From: Camarhynchus parvulus
Taxonomy: Eukaryota; Chordata; Aves; Passeriformes; Thraupidae
Reading direction: 5' to 3'
Assembly: GCF_901933205.1 (NCBI RefSeq)
Contig: NC_044582.1
Location: 19,319,820-19,383,819 of the forward strand
DNA: 64,000 nucleotides
Shown: positions 46,514-60,734 of the stretch, one piece after another
Layout of the letters: every line of letters starts with the position of its first letter
How positions within the stretch are numbered: the stretch's first letter is position 1
Translations under genes and position numbers: made by a program
Notes under the pieces: model-generated
What the model was told of the DNA's origin: nothing
Database searches by the model: none
Seen by the model: only the letters and a program-made list of their open reading frames with translations

Positions 46514-47491
46514 GCCAAAGTTTCACTGCACACTGAAATTAGGAATGACCACTCAATGTAGGTAAATCTGTATTGCCAGATTTTGGATGTGTTACTGTGT
46601 CAGGGCACCAAGGCCAGAGCTTCATTCTCCTTGGCTGTCAGACTCTTGGCTCTACTGAAATTCAGGAATAAATATTCAAATCCCAGCCTTACTTTCCAGG
46701 ACAGGAGCGTGGATGCTCTCCTAGGAATGCGATTATTATATTTATTATACAGTAACGAGCCGTGCTCACAGCGCAGCCACAGCTCTCACTGAGCCCAATA
46801 ACAGCTCACAGGATGAGTGCTTCCCCTGTACCACGGTGCAGTTGGTCTCCTCTGGGCTGGGTTTGTGTGTCTGTCTGTGGATTGCTTTCACAGAACGTTG
46901 TTCTGCCACCAGCAACGCTTTCTGTCTCAGCCTGGCTGCTGAATGAGTCGTTACTGGTGTTGTCTTTATCGGGCTACTTTCAAAATCAATGAGATTTATG
47001 CTTGCAGATTAAAAACCTTTTAAAATATGCACAGACAATATAAGGTTCAATTATCTGTTTGGGATGAATGGAGCAGTGTGTACACATAAATAAAACATAA
47101 AAGCTGCTCCGCTCTGTTTATATTCTGCTCCTGATTTACTTTCAGAAGAGCTGGAATTGGTGAGTCCGTGTTTGGATGTGGGAGCTCCGTCACTGCAGGG
47201 ATGTGTGTGCTGGGTGTCCATGCGTCCCTCTGGCTCCCCAGCTCCTGGGAGCGCAGGCAGGGATGGGGAATGAGATAAAACCAAATCCCCAGCGCTGCCA
47301 GTGCCAGGGACCCTGAGTGCCTGCCCAGCACTCTGGGTGGGACAGGAGCCCTTCTGAGAATGCCCTGAGTGCTGTAAATCTGAGCACCAGAGGAATGGCA
47401 ATGGATTTGGGCATCTGTAAGACCTTGCAGGGTGTGTTCAGGGCATGGGAGAGGCAGACAAGCCCTTCCTCTCCCTGCATTGTGCACAGAA

Positions 47492-47550
47492 CAGACACAG
47501 AACCCCAGAATGGGTTGGGTTGGAAGGGACCTTAAATCCCATCCATTTCT
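47492..47550 (-). mobile_element. CR1 tail fragment, minus orientation
   Basis: AACCCCAGAATGGGTTGGGT followed by TGGAAGGGACCTTAAATCCC is the complement of the CR1 3' terminus. Only about 55 bp remain. Confidence 0.78.
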
Positions 47551-49235
47551 CACCAAGCTGAATATTTCACTTTAAAATGTTAAATGGGGAAGTGTCATAC
47601 TTGCCCTGTGCCTTTGCCTTCAGTGTCGATAATCCCTGAGGTGCAGGAGATAAATATCCCTCTTTGGGATGGGAGAGGTGTTTGTGGCGGCTCCTGTGTG
47701 CCAGGGAGGCTGGCCCTGGTGTTTGTGCCTTTCCTGCCTGCCCAGGCTGAGCCAGGGCCCTCTGCCATGCCCAGGGCTGCTGCCCTCCAGGAGCCTCCCT
47801 GCAAGAAGGCTGGCTGCAGATAAAGGGCTTAGAAATAGTAATTAACCATTATAAATTAGACTTTTGCCCAATATTATTGAATCACAATGCAGATAAACCA
47901 AGAGAAATTAAAATGGGAGCAATAGAAATACCGGTTAATTTTACTTCTGAGAAGTGCTCACTCAGGATCTTCCTGATTACATAAACACAGCTTTATTCAC
48001 AAGGAGGAATTTGCACACCCAAATTAGGCAAGTGTGTATCTAAAACTCTTTTTCCATGTCAGTAGGATGGAAAGTAAAGCTTTTTAGTAAATAATTCATC
48101 CCTAGGAAAGCATAAATGGCTGAGTCCTCATCCCCAGTATGTGAGCATGCTGAGACAGGGGTGATGTCCTTGTTTGTTCAAGGACAGTTTTATCTACAGC
48201 TCTAGAGAGGGGTAAGGTGTTTATTTTTGTGCTGTGACTCATTTTCATTACAATTTTGCGTCTCCTGGTTTCGAGTCAGGTTCTTCAAGTCCAAGGTTCT
48301 TTTATTATTTAAAAGCTGAGAAATCCCCCCCTGTTTTTCTATAAAAAACCAATCTGTGCCATGAGCTCATCGCTGTCAGGAGCAGACCTTGGTCCAGGCA
48401 CAGGTTATCAAGATGAAGCGCAGGGTATCTCATATTTATGGACACATCTCGCTGTACTGGGTGTTTATGATCCTGTCTCCTGCTTTCTGAGCTGATGAAG
48501 CGCTCCCATGAGCCATGTGGACAGTACTAATTGCTGTAATTACTGTCCCTTAATTGCTACAATGGTTTGTTTCAGGAGTGCTTTCTCGCTCTAGGAGGGA
48601 AGCAGGAAAGACCCTGTGGGTACAGAGACGGCTCCCAGCTGGGCAGTACCACTCAGGATGGCTTTTCATGGCTTTTCATGGCAGTTGTGGTGGGGATGGG
48701 ATGGGTTTGGGTGCCTGGAAATGGGCTCTTTTCAGGCTTGAAATTAATTAAACTGAAATGTGTTCAGTTAGAAAGGCAGTTGTTTGAGAAACTTTGGAGG
48801 TGTTTGTTTCAGTGATGGACTCCATCCACAATAATAACAATGGCAATGAGGATTTGGGGATTTGTAAAGGTGTTGCTGAGCAGCACCATGGCTGCTTCCT
48901 CCTGGCACTGGCCAAGGAGTGGGAGATGGAGCTCAAGGAGCTCAGCCCAGCTGTGGGGGCTGGTGCAAAGAGACCCTGCAGATGTAACCAAAATTCAGGT
49001 GCAGGAATCATTTCTGGGTTTATTTCTTAGTGTTCCTTCCGTTGCGCAGAAATATTTGCTGTTGCTCCTGAAATGGACTTAGATGAAAAGTTTCTTAATT
49101 GCTCTCCCTCACTTCGGCTGGGGCAGCGCCTGGGGAAATGCTGAGCTCGAGCTCAGCCACTGGAGAGCAGCACGAGGATCTGCTCCTGTTACCTTTACAA
49201 GCTCCGACCTTATTCAGTGTATTGGGTGAAATTTC
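47551..49235. other. Unique intronic sequence, AT-rich 47820-48560
   Basis: A long non-repetitive AT-rich stretch (47820-48560) with no exon signature, followed by mixed sequence. Nothing else was recognised. Confidence 0.45.
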
Positions 49236-49325
49236 CACAGAATCACAGCGTGGTTTGGGCTCCAGGGAGCCTAAAGCTCTGCTCAGCCCCCTGCCAAGGG
49301 CAGGGACAGCTTCCCGTGGGTATCT
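49236..49325 (-). mobile_element. CR1 tail fragment, minus orientation
   Basis: CCACAGAATCACAGCGTGGT, TTGGGCTCCAGGGAGCCTAA and CCTGCCAAGGGCAGGGACAG are in inverse CR1 order. It is diverged. Confidence 0.68.
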
Positions 49326-50021
49326 GGATTTCCAGAGCTGCCTGCCAGGTTTCCTTCCTGCTCAGAAGGCAGAGTGAGCACGAGGAGGGTCTGGAGGGGT
49401 TTGGCCCAGAGAAAACAGCCAGGGAGAAACGTGAGTGAGCTGAGCTGCAGGCAGGGGAAGCAGCTCTCTGCAGGATGCTGGGGCTGTCTGTCCTGCACTT
49501 TGGGATGGGGATGGGGCACAGGAGGAGCTGTGCTGCCTGAGGATTAAACCCTGACCTGATGCATTTCTAAATTAATAAAACCCAAGCTCTGAACAGATCT
49601 CAGGCTGTTCCTCACCCATCAGCTCACACAGAGCTCCAGGCAGCTCGTGTGTGTGAATTTGGGTGGTTTTGGGGCATTTGCAGTGTTTGTAGCCTGACTC
49701 TGCCCTGCCACACGTGGTGGGCTCAGAAGGCTCTGCCAGAGCAGGCTGAGCTCTCCCCATTGCCAGGAAACCAGAATCAGTAAAACTTCCTGGGAAATTG
49801 AAAGGAGAAACGCAGCAAGCTGTGAACCTCATATTGCCCTGCTAGGAGCTCATTAATGTCTCAGTAGGGGCACTCCTCCATTATCTTAATTGCTCAGGTC
49901 CTCAGGGAAATTGCCTTTTCTGAAGCCTCCTGGCTGCTGTCAGTGCCTGAGGTGGGTTCAGGTGCACCTTCCTCATCGCCTTTAATGAGGGGCTGAGAGG
50001 GGCTGAGCTCAGTCCCTGCAG
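49326..50021. other. Unique intronic sequence
   Basis: The first 120 bp may be further diverged CR1 sequence. The rest is unrecognised and lacks exons. Confidence 0.4.
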
Positions 50022-50299
50022 GCAGCGCAGCAGCAATGACTGCGGGTCTTTGGGGTGTTTGCAGCACAGCAGCAATGACTGCTGGTCTTTGGGGTGTTTG
50101 CAGCGCAGCAGCAATGACTGCTGGTCTTTGGGGTGTTTGCAGCACAGCAGCAATGACTGCGGGTGTTTGGGGTGTTTGCAGCACAGCAGCAATGACTGCG
50201 GGTGTTTGGGGTGTTTGCAGCACAGCAGCAATGACTGCGGGTGTTTGGGGTGTTTGCAGCACAGCAGCAATGACTGCGGGTGTTTGGGGTGTTTGCAGC
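50022..50299. repeat. Minisatellite, 39-bp unit, 7 copies
   Basis: GCAGCACAGCAGCAATGACT followed by GCGGGTGTTTGGGGTGTTT repeats every 39 bp. The earliest copies have GGTCTTTGG instead of GGTGTTTGG. Since 39 is a multiple of three, the false open frames here translate as repeated peptides. Confidence 0.97.
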
Positions 50300-50334
50300 T
50301 GGGGCTGACTCTGGAGCAGAGGCTGGGCTGGGCA

Positions 50335-50380
50335 GGAAGGCCAGGCTTTGGCAGGCCAGGCTTTGGCAGGCCAGGCTTGC
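50335..50380. repeat. Short tandem repeat, 15-bp unit, 3 copies
   Basis: GGCCAGGCTTTGGCA is repeated twice exactly and a third time with GGCCAGGCTTGCA. Confidence 0.9.
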
Positions 50381-50448
50381 AGTCTTACAGCCCAGGGAGG
50401 CTGCTGTGTGCTCTGGCACTGGGGTTGGTGTGTTCCAGAACAGACACG

Positions 50449-50515
50449 TGAGCAACTCAAACGCTCTGTCGCTCTTGAGTTGTCTTTGGTGAGCAACTCA
50501 AACGCTCTGTCGTTG
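50449..50515. repeat. Two-copy repeat, about 41-bp spacing
   Basis: GTGAGCAACTCAAACGCTCT appears at about 50449 and 50490. Each is followed by GTCG and then a diverging GTTGTTCTTGG or CTCTTGAGTTG sequence. Confidence 0.88.
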
Positions 50516-50604
50516 TTCTTGGAAAAAACGGTTTGTTGAGCAGGGAGAGAAGAGGATATGGGGCTGGATAATAACACCCAGTGAGTCTGAAAGGGGAACT
50601 GAAA

Positions 50605-50845
50605 CAGGGAGTTTCTGTTTCAGTGGGGTTTGCTCTGCAGTGACCTGTTCCAGTTTGTGTTTCAGTGGGGTTTGCTCTGAAGTGAGTGGTTCCAGTTTGT
50701 TTGGGTTTCAGTGTGGTTTGCTCTGAAGTGAGTGGTTCCAGTTTGTGTTTCAGTGGGGTTACTCTGCAGTGACCTGTTTGAGTTTGTGTTTCAATGGGGT
50801 TTACTCTGAGCTGTTCCAGGCTGTATTTCAGTGGGGTTTCTCTGA
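50605..50845. repeat. Minisatellite, about 43-46 bp unit, 5-6 copies
   Basis: TTTCAGTGGGGTTTGCTCTG, then AAGTGAGTGGTTCCAGTTTG or CAGTGACCTG variants, recurs. Later copies shorten to about 37 bp and become less regular. Confidence 0.93.
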
Positions 50846-52490
50846 GCTGTTCCCAGGCTGCTGCTGGGCCAGGCTGCTGTGGAAGGAGAGGCTGAGGACT
50901 CTCCTGGCTCCCTGGGGTGTTTGTGCTGCTCCTGCTGCAGCTGCTCTCCTGCAGGGGCCTGAGCAAGACAACAGGAGTGACCCAGAGACAGCTCTTCATT
51001 AGCCGGAGAAAATGAAATAAATGAAGAATAATGGTCAGCGTTAGAAATAAATTAACATCAATTAATCACTGACTCAGACAATGTTCCCAGCATTAATCAT
51101 TCCCCCTTGCTGCCACCAGAGCATCAGCCAGGCTCACGCGTGTGGAACTCCTGCATGGTGTGCAGGGTGCACAACCACAGGGACTGAGGGAGAGCTGCTT
51201 CCCCCGAGGCTGAAATGCTCCCTGCCAGCTCCTCGGGTCCCTCAGAGAGCCCAGCTCAGCTCCTGCTGCGCTGCTGGGCAAGGGCCAGGACATGGGGCCC
51301 TTTGGGATCACAGCCCCTCTGCCAAGGGGCTGGAGCCTTTGGGAGAGCACCCTGGGCTTCTCTGCAGCTTTTGATGGGTCAGAACAGGAAATGGGGGAAT
51401 GTGATGGAACAGAAATCCTGCTTCTTCCAACTCCAGTTCTGAGCTGATGATAAAGAACAGACTTTACCAAAATGAGAGAAAAATAAAGTGGTGAAGAGAC
51501 AGAAAATATTTATCTGGAATGCTGAAAAGCCCTGAACAGAGCAGTCTGATTTAAAACTGATTTAAGCTCAGATTCAAACTCTGATTTAAAGCTCTGGCTG
51601 TCCCTTGGCCCTGCCCGTGACACCATGGGCACATCCCTGGAGCAGAGCGCAGGGACCCAGCTGCCCTTGGCTCTCGCTGCGCTGGACAATCCATTTTCAT
51701 TCTGAAGGGCACTTCAGCGCTGCCAGGAGCTGGCGGTGCCTGTGTGGAGCTCCCTGCAGGCAGCAGTTAAACTTGAGCTGGTTTTTAGCTCGTGGGGGCC
51801 CAGTTTGGCCCCTGGGATGCTGCAGGCGTGCATGGGGAGCTGGGCAGGAGCAGGAGGTGCCTTTTGCAGGTGTCTGCAATGGGCTCTGCCCCTCTGGGCA
51901 GGGCATTGTGGTGGCTGCAGTCCCTGGCACACCCACTGAAGGACTCTGCTCCCTGTATTTGAGCAAAACAGGAGAATTCTACTTGGCACATTTCTCTAAC
52001 TTCATGTTGCTTTTAGATATCCTGTTAGAAACACTGGTAAAACACCTCATATCTGCTTTTTATACTCAAGTGATTGAAGCAGCCGGCAGTAGTTAATATT
52101 TTATGAACAGTGGAAAAAGATTTAAAATCCAAAAGGTCTCCTTAGGAATATAAGCAATGCAGCAGATTCTGTAGAAGCTCTGCTTGTTGTGGAAGTGCAG
52201 AATGTGCTCCTTTTGATTTTGAGGTGAAAAAGCAGTTGTTGGCAAGGTGGAGTACAAAGAGTTGCCGTGGATAAAACCTGCTATTTCAGCCCCACTTTCA
52301 TGCTGGTTGCAGGAAGCAGCCCTTGCTGTCCCCTTGCCCTGCTCTCTGTGAGCCAGGGGGGCAGAACCCTTGCAGTGCTCGTCCTGGGGCTGTGCAATGT
52401 TTGTTTTTCTGAGGAGGCAGGAGCTGGTGAATACCTGTGTGTGATAAATACAGTGCTGTGCAGAGACCAGAGCTGGGAGTGCAGGAGGTG
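50846..52490. other. Unique intronic sequence
   Basis: AT-rich at 51000-51080, 51440-51590 and 52000-52160, GC-rich otherwise. No exon or element was recognised. Confidence 0.45.
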
Positions 52491-52496
52491 CCTGTG

Positions 52497-52807
52497 TGCA
52501 GGGGGATAGAATGTAAGAAAATAAAAGTAGTATAGAAAGTAATCTTACCCCTAAGGAGTTGCAGCTGGGCCAATTATTAAAGATTAGGAGCAGGCCTGAC
52601 TTTACCAGGCCACAGCTGTGACCAGTGAGAAGAAGATGCTATAAAAGAGTGGGGTGGCTGGTTGAGGGGGAACTGGAGTCAGTTGGTTGCTGTGAGAAGA
52701 AGGAAGAGTCAGTGCTCTGAGGAGCAGCCTACAAGAAACCTAAGGAGGTATGAAACTCTTGAAATAAGGAGACAGCAGTATGGAACCTTTGCAATACAGT
52801 GACAACA
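52497..52807 (+). mobile_element. Solo LTR, ERVK-like, plus orientation (copy 2)
   Basis: It begins TGCAGGGGGATAGAATGTAA and ends CAGTGACAACA, 311 bp. Flanking hexamers are CCTGTG (52491-52496) and GCTGTG (52808-52813), a 6-bp target-site duplication with one difference. A TATAAAA box at 52640-52646 is intact on the plus strand and confirms orientation. The copy is collinear with 18234-18540. It sits about 0.9 kb upstream of the GRM7 exon in sense orientation, so residual promoter activity could in principle generate an exon-containing chimeric transcript. Confidence 0.9.
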
Positions 52808-52813
52808 GCTGTG

Positions 52814-55614
<2,801 letters not shown>

Positions 55615-55800
55615 CTGCATGGGCTCAGCCCTGGGACAGGGACAGGGCAGGAGGAGAGGGAAGGGCCTCGAGTGCCCCAGGGCAGCCTCGGGGTGGGTAT
55701 TGGTGAAAACTCAGTACAGAATGGGCTGGGCAGGCTGGCAGGGGCTGCCCGGGGCAGTGACAGGCACCAGCCCTGGAAAGGGCCAGGAAAGGCTGGGAAT
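55615..55800 (+). mobile_element. CR1 fragment, plus orientation
   Basis: GGGACAGGGACAGGGCAGGA, GGAGAGGGAAGGGCCTCGAG and a following CTCGGGGTGGGTATTGGTGA block match the CR1 region seen duplicated at 44741-44870. It ends where the solo LTR at 55811 is inserted. Confidence 0.65.
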
Positions 55801-55810
55801 GGCACCTGGG

Positions 55811-56181
55811 TGTGATCGTGTTCACAGGGGTTTTCGGATTGGGGAAGAGACAAGGACCTGACTCCGTGTTTCAGAAGGCTTGATTTGTTATTTTATTATC
55901 TATATTGCATTAAAACTATACTGAAAGAATAGAAGAAAAGGTTTCATCAGAAGGCTAGCTAAGAATAGAAAAAGAAAGTATGATAACAAAAGTTTGTGTC
56001 TAGGACTCTCTGTCTGAGCCAGCTGGGCTGTGATTGGCCATTAATTAGAAACAACCACATGAGACCAATCACAGATGCACCTGTTGCATCCCACAGCAGC
56101 AGATAACCATTGTTTACATTTTGTTCCTGAGGCCTCTCAGCTTCTCAGGAGGAAAAGTCCTAACGAAAGATGTGTGTGACA
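55811..56181 (-). mobile_element. Solo LTR, ERVK-like, minus orientation (copy 2)
   Basis: Plus-strand reading runs from TGTGATCGTGTTCACAGG to GTGTGTGACA, 371 bp. Perfect 6-bp duplications CCTGGG flank it at 55805-55810 and 56182-56187. It is collinear with 32468-32861, sharing CTCCGTGTTTCAGAAGGC-type sequence, AGCTGGGCTGTGATTGGCCA and CAATCACAGATGCACCTGTT. It has lost part of the AT-rich stretch. No coding sequence remains. Confidence 0.92.
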
Positions 56182-56187
56182 CCTGGG

Positions 56188-57034
56188 GGCAGGGATGGGG
56201 CAGGGGTGGCAGCACAGTCCCTGCCCGGCTGTCCCTGTGCAGCCCTTAGGAGCAGGCAGATCAGAGCCCAGGCTGCAGGGAGCTCCCCCAAGCTGAGCTA
56301 TCCCAGCAGGGAGCAGGGCTGGCAGCTCCCAGAGCTCCCTGCCATCTCCAGGCACTGTCCCTTGGCACAGGGGCAGCCCTGCTCCATAGGCACCTGCACA
56401 TTTCCTGGCTCTGGCTGCAGTCTGTAGCCAGCTGATTATCCTGAAGGCAGAGTTTCATCCAGACTTGTGTCTGATCAGCTGGGATCTTAGGAAATCTGAG
56501 GATCAGTGGAAAGTGCTTCCCCTGCTTAGTTTTCAAATATGCTTTGGCACATAAAGACTTTGCTTGATCCTCCGAGTTAATAATTCTTCACAAAGTGACT
56601 TTTATTATGAGCACTTCAAGCGAGTTTGAATATGTCATTGTGGCAGGAGATGAAGATTTGAAACATGCTCTGCAGTCTGTGGGATTAATAAATTAGGGGA
56701 ATGGTCTAATTATGGGAAATCTAAAGGACAATTTCAGATTATTAATGAAACTACTGAATACTTGAAATTCAAAGATTAATTCATCTTTGATTTTTTTTTA
56801 AAGATTAATCTGTACCAGAAGGTTAATTGCTATCTCTAAGAAATATATATATTGAAGTTGTTAGCAAAAGACCACTTGAATGCCTCCTAACAGATAAATG
56901 AAAGATCTGGAGTGCATTTATGAACGCTCTGCTCTCCCCAAATGGCCCATTTGCACAGCTCAGTGGGGTTCTGCTGCTCTCCCACTGCTGGGCTGCAGGA
57001 TGAGTGTCCCTCCTTGTCCTGCTGGGCAGGGCTG
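56188..57034. other. Unique intronic sequence, AT-rich 56540-56900
   Basis: AT-rich non-repetitive sequence with a T run near 56791-56799. No exon or element was recognised. Confidence 0.45.
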
Positions 57035-57678
57035 GGGGAGGATGAGGAGGAGCAGTGAGGATGGGCTGAGCTCTGGGAGGATGGGGTGAGCGGTTGGATG
57101 TTGGGCTGAGCAGTTGGTGCTGCCCAGGACAGAGCAGGGAGGATGAGGAGGAGCAGTGAGGATGGGCTGAGCTGTTGGTGCTGCCCAGGACAGAGCAGGG
57201 AGGATGAGGAGGAGCTGTGGGAGGATGGGGTGAGCGGTTGGATGTTGGGCTGAGGTTGGTGCTGCCCAGGACAGAGCAGGGAGGATGAGGAGGGGGGGGG
57301 CTGAGCTGGGCTGGGAGAGATAAGGTGGGGTGAGTGGGGGATGGGGTGAGGTGCTGGAGGATGGGCTGAGCGGTTGGATGTTGGGCTGAGCAGTTGGTGC
57401 TGCCCAGGACAGAGCAGTGAGGATGAGGAGGAGCTGTGGGAGGATGGGCTGAGCTGTTGGATGTTGGGGTGAGCTGTGGGGGCTGCCCAGGACAGAGCAG
57501 GGAGGATGAGGAGGAGCAGGGAGGATGGGCTGAGCTGTTGGTGCTGCCCAGGACAGAGCAGTGAGGATGAGGAGGAGCAGGGAGGATGGGCTGAGCTGTG
57601 GGGGCTGCCCAGGACAGAGCAGTAAGGATGGGCTGAGCTGTTGGACGTTGTGCTGAGCAGTTGGTGCTGCCCAGGACA
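57035..57678. repeat. Composite minisatellite of shuffled modules, about 58 bp unit, roughly 10 copies
   Basis: Modules GGATGAGGAGGAGCAG, GGATGGGCTGAGC, TGTTGGTGCTGCCCAGGACAG and GGATGTTGGGCTGAGCAG recur in varying combinations. A G run of about 10 occurs at 57291-57300. Module order differs between copies, indicating repeated unequal exchange. Confidence 0.95.
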
Positions 57679-57679
57679 G

Positions 57680-58679
57680 CAGGCTGGGCTCAGCTCTCCC
57701 CCTGCAGCCCCTCGCGCAGCCAGGCAGGCTCACCCAGCTCTGAGCTCAGCTTTGGGGGGCAGCCTAGCAAAGCCGAGCTCTGGCTGTGGGGCTGGAGGCT
57801 CACAGAGCCCGGGTGGGGGTGAGTGTGAGGGTGCAGAGCACAGGGGGAGCTTTGGGGAGGTTCCCAGACCCCTCCTGGGGGCTCCATGTGTTCCCCTGTC
57901 TTTGGCTGTGCTCAGTCATTCAGCTCTGATGGGAGTAGCCTTTCCTCACTCTCCTGGGATCCTGTTTTCTGGATCAAACACACAAAAACAAACGGATAAA
58001 GCACTCAGAAAATCGAGTCATTTATATCCAAGCACTTCAAGCGTTTTCCATTTTTCTTCCCACTTTTCCCAAGCACTCAGGCACGTGTCCTTTCAGTGTG
58101 CACTGATGTTAAATAACAACATTATGAAATCTATTGTTCTCCCTCCTGTTGTCACATAACAAATGTTTTGGCATTCCAGAACAAACAGCCAGGAAGGATT
58201 GCTGTCTGAGTTTGTAGTGACTGCTGTTCTGTGCCCAGTCTGGCAGGGTTAATGAGCTTTCCTGTTAATTGTAGCTGGGCTGGGAGGAGATGCCCTGGCC
58301 TTGATCCTCAGGAGTGCTTGGGGTTGCATGGAGAGCCTGGAGGAATTTCTGAGAGCAGGAGAGCAAAACCTGTCCCTGGGAGTGCTCAGAGCTCTTTGGG
58401 AGCCTTGGGCAGTGCAGAGGAGGGCTGAGCTCCCTGAGGTGCTGACTGGAGCTCCGAGCTCCTCCTGTGCTGCCCGAGGTGCTGCGGTGGTTTCACATCC
58501 CCAAACCACTGAGGCTGCAGGGCCCTTCCCTCCTGAGCCCCCGGGGTCCTGAGGGGCTGCTCTGCTCCCTGCCCAGCACGGCAGGGATGAGATCCCAGTG
58601 CCCTTTGCAAACACCCCTTTCTCTTGGCACAGGCAGAGTTGGCACCCAGCACAAGCACACTGGTGAAGAGCTTGAGTTA
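57680..58679. other. Unique intronic sequence
   Basis: GC-rich at 57680-57900 and 58260-58660, AT-rich at 57960-58210. No exon or element was recognised. Confidence 0.45.
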
Positions 58680-58833
58680 AAACCACATCCAGTCCTTGGT
58701 GCCTGGTGGTAGAGGTATTTCCTTCCCTTTAAACCACATCCAGTCCTTGGTGCCTGGTGGTAGAGGTATTTCCTTCCCTGTAAACCACATCCAGTCCTTG
58801 GTGCCTAGGGATAGATGTATTTCCTTCCCTTTT
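58680..58833. repeat. Minisatellite, 51-bp unit, 3 copies
   Basis: AAACCACATCCAGTCCTTGG starts at 58680, 58731 and 58782. GTGCCTGGTGGTAGAGGTAT and TTCCTTCCCT complete the unit. The third copy has CTAGGGATAGATGT. It lies just outside the LTR-like element. Confidence 0.95.
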
Positions 58834-58924
58834 GCCATCATGGGGGACAAGTTCCAGGTGTGGATTTCCAGGGTGGTGGGTGACAGAGCTGTGCCCACAG
58901 CTGTCAGCCCCAGCTGCAGGCAGG

Positions 58925-59465
58925 CCTGCACACCCTTAGTTTAGGTTACATTGCATTCTAGACTTTTCTTTTGGTTACAATGCATTATTTACTTTGCTGA
59001 GCATCTTAATACAGCAGAACCAATCTATACATTAACTATTACCTATAGCCTATCACAACTGCTGTAATTACCATATCCACGTTACTGTTCTCCAATCACT
59101 AGAAGTCAGTACATCACAGTTTAAGCTAGAAGATGCATTTCAGTGTTCTTGCAGTGGAAAATTCTGAGCCCTTTTTTCTACTTGCAACTTTGCTGACTTG
59201 TTTGCCTGTGCTCTCTTTGTGCTTGGTAAAAACATCTTCTTGTTTGGGGTGGGTTTATCCTTTGCTCTAAGCCATAAAAACCCCTTCTAACTAACACACC
59301 CTTTGCCTTCTTTGTTATCCAGCAAGACTGGCTCAGCAATTCTTTTCTTCTATATCAAAACTTGCTTCCATCTCTATTCCTTCATCAGACTCTCCATTCA
59401 GAAATCTTTCTGCTCAGCACACATATCTGTGAGACTTTCTTGTCAAACTCTCATCCTTCCCAACA
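58925..59465 (-). mobile_element. LTR-like element, minus orientation, longer copy
   Basis: On the minus strand it starts TGTTGGGAAGGATGAGAGTT. The 300 bp up to about 59165 match 30138-30432 in inverted orientation. The remaining AT-rich part down to about 58925 would be the 3' portion missing from the other copy. The far boundary is not sharp and no target-site duplication could be confirmed (the base after the element begins ACTGGG). It and its partner bracket the GRM7 exon as an inverted pair. Confidence 0.7.
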
Positions 59466-59466
59466 A

Positions 59467-59577
59467 CTGGGCATTAGGTGCTATGAGGAAATGGACACAG
59501 AGTTTGTTACTGGGATTAGGGGCTCTGAGGAAATGGGGACATGCAGTTTGTTCTGGGCATTAGGGAGCTTGAGGAAA
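59467..59577. repeat. Tandem repeat, 43-bp unit, about 2.5 copies
   Basis: CTGGGCATTAGGTGCTATGA, CTGGGATTAGGGGCTCTGA and CTGGGCATTAGGGAGCTTGA start at 59467, 59510 and 59553. The array begins directly at the LTR end. Confidence 0.88.
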
Positions 59578-59579
59578 AG

Positions 59580-60734
59580 ATGCCCTTGAATCTTGGGGAG
59601 CAGAAGGGGAAAGGAGAGAGTTTGGGGTTAGAGAACAATAAAAGGAACAAGTCTGTGGAAAGAGCAAGGGAGGAGTGGGGCTGAGGAGCGGGAGGATGAA
59701 AAGCTGCAGAACAAAGGTGATACCAGTGGATGGGCTTGCAAAGATTAAACCATGGCTGGGAAAAATGTCCACGAGTAAGGAAGCTTTGCCAGAGAGTGAA
59801 TGGGCTGAAAAATCACATTTATTTAATCCCAAAAAAAACCCTGATTTCGGGAGCAGAATTGACTTTGGTTGTGAAAACTTAAAACTTCTAGAAGATGAGG
59901 CAGGAATCCTTCCCAGAGTCTCTGTTTTGTGCCCAGGGCAGGGGAAGCAGCCTTCCTGGAGGTCTGTGTGTGAGCCCTGCTCCTCAGCTGCCTCTGCCTG
60001 CCTGCCCAGGGTCCCTCTGTGTCCTGCTGCTCTGGGGCGGGCAGGGGCCAGCCAGGTGCTCCCCAGACACGGTTTTGCTCCGTTACCATTATTTATAGGG
60101 CCTGCCTTCCTGCAGGCTGCTGGGCTGAGCTGCTCAGAGCTCTCCAGCAGAGCTGGGCTCCTTCTGCAGCAGCACCCAGGGGCTGGGGCTGGCTGAGCTC
60201 GCCGTGCTCTGAGCCCAAACCCAGCAGCTTTCTGCTTCAAACCTGAAGGATTTCACAGAAATGCTCGTGTTTAAGAGCAGGGCGCAGATGTAGAGCAGCA
60301 GGGAGCTTTGTTTGACAGCTCTTCACTGGCGTTTCATTGCTGTTTATGTATTTCTTTTAAAGCCAATTTTATGTCCAGGCAAAAGCAAGTCTAGACAGAT
60401 TGTCTAAAAACTTTTATTGGCTAATTAAGATTATATTGCTGGCATATCACTGCTGGATAGCAGGGACTCTGCTTAAGGAATGGCCTCTATTTTTTGCAGC
60501 GTGTGCCTTTTGCCAAGTTTTCCTTTGTGCCTTGGGAGGGCTTTTTTCATATCTATTCCAAGGTCCAAAGCAAATGCCACTTAAGTCTCATGTTTGGCCA
60601 CCTGAGCCTGGATCAGGGAAGCAGAGCCCCTCGGTTGTGTGCCAGAGCACTGAGCATTGGTGGCTGCTGTGCAGGCAGGGAGGTCCCTGACAGAGCTGGG
60701 GCTCGGTTCTGGCCTCGGTGTCTGTGGGAGGTGG
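59580..60734. other. Unique intronic sequence
   Basis: Contains a frame of 173 codons (59675-60196) without recognised similarity or splice sites, regarded as chance. AT-rich at 60290-60480. No element was recognised. Confidence 0.4.

Larger units (their letters stand above)
45090..47490. other. Mostly unique intronic sequence with one old duplication
   Basis: Contains the diverged 105-bp duplication listed separately (45435-45539 and 46410-46513) and a GAG/GCA triplet-rich tract at 46003-46047. The rest shows no exon or transposon signature. Confidence 0.45.

Noticed and set aside
59675..60196. 173-codon open frame in non-repetitive sequence
   Set aside because: No recognised domain, no splice signals, and it crosses from AT-rich to GC-rich sequence with no sign of coding bias.
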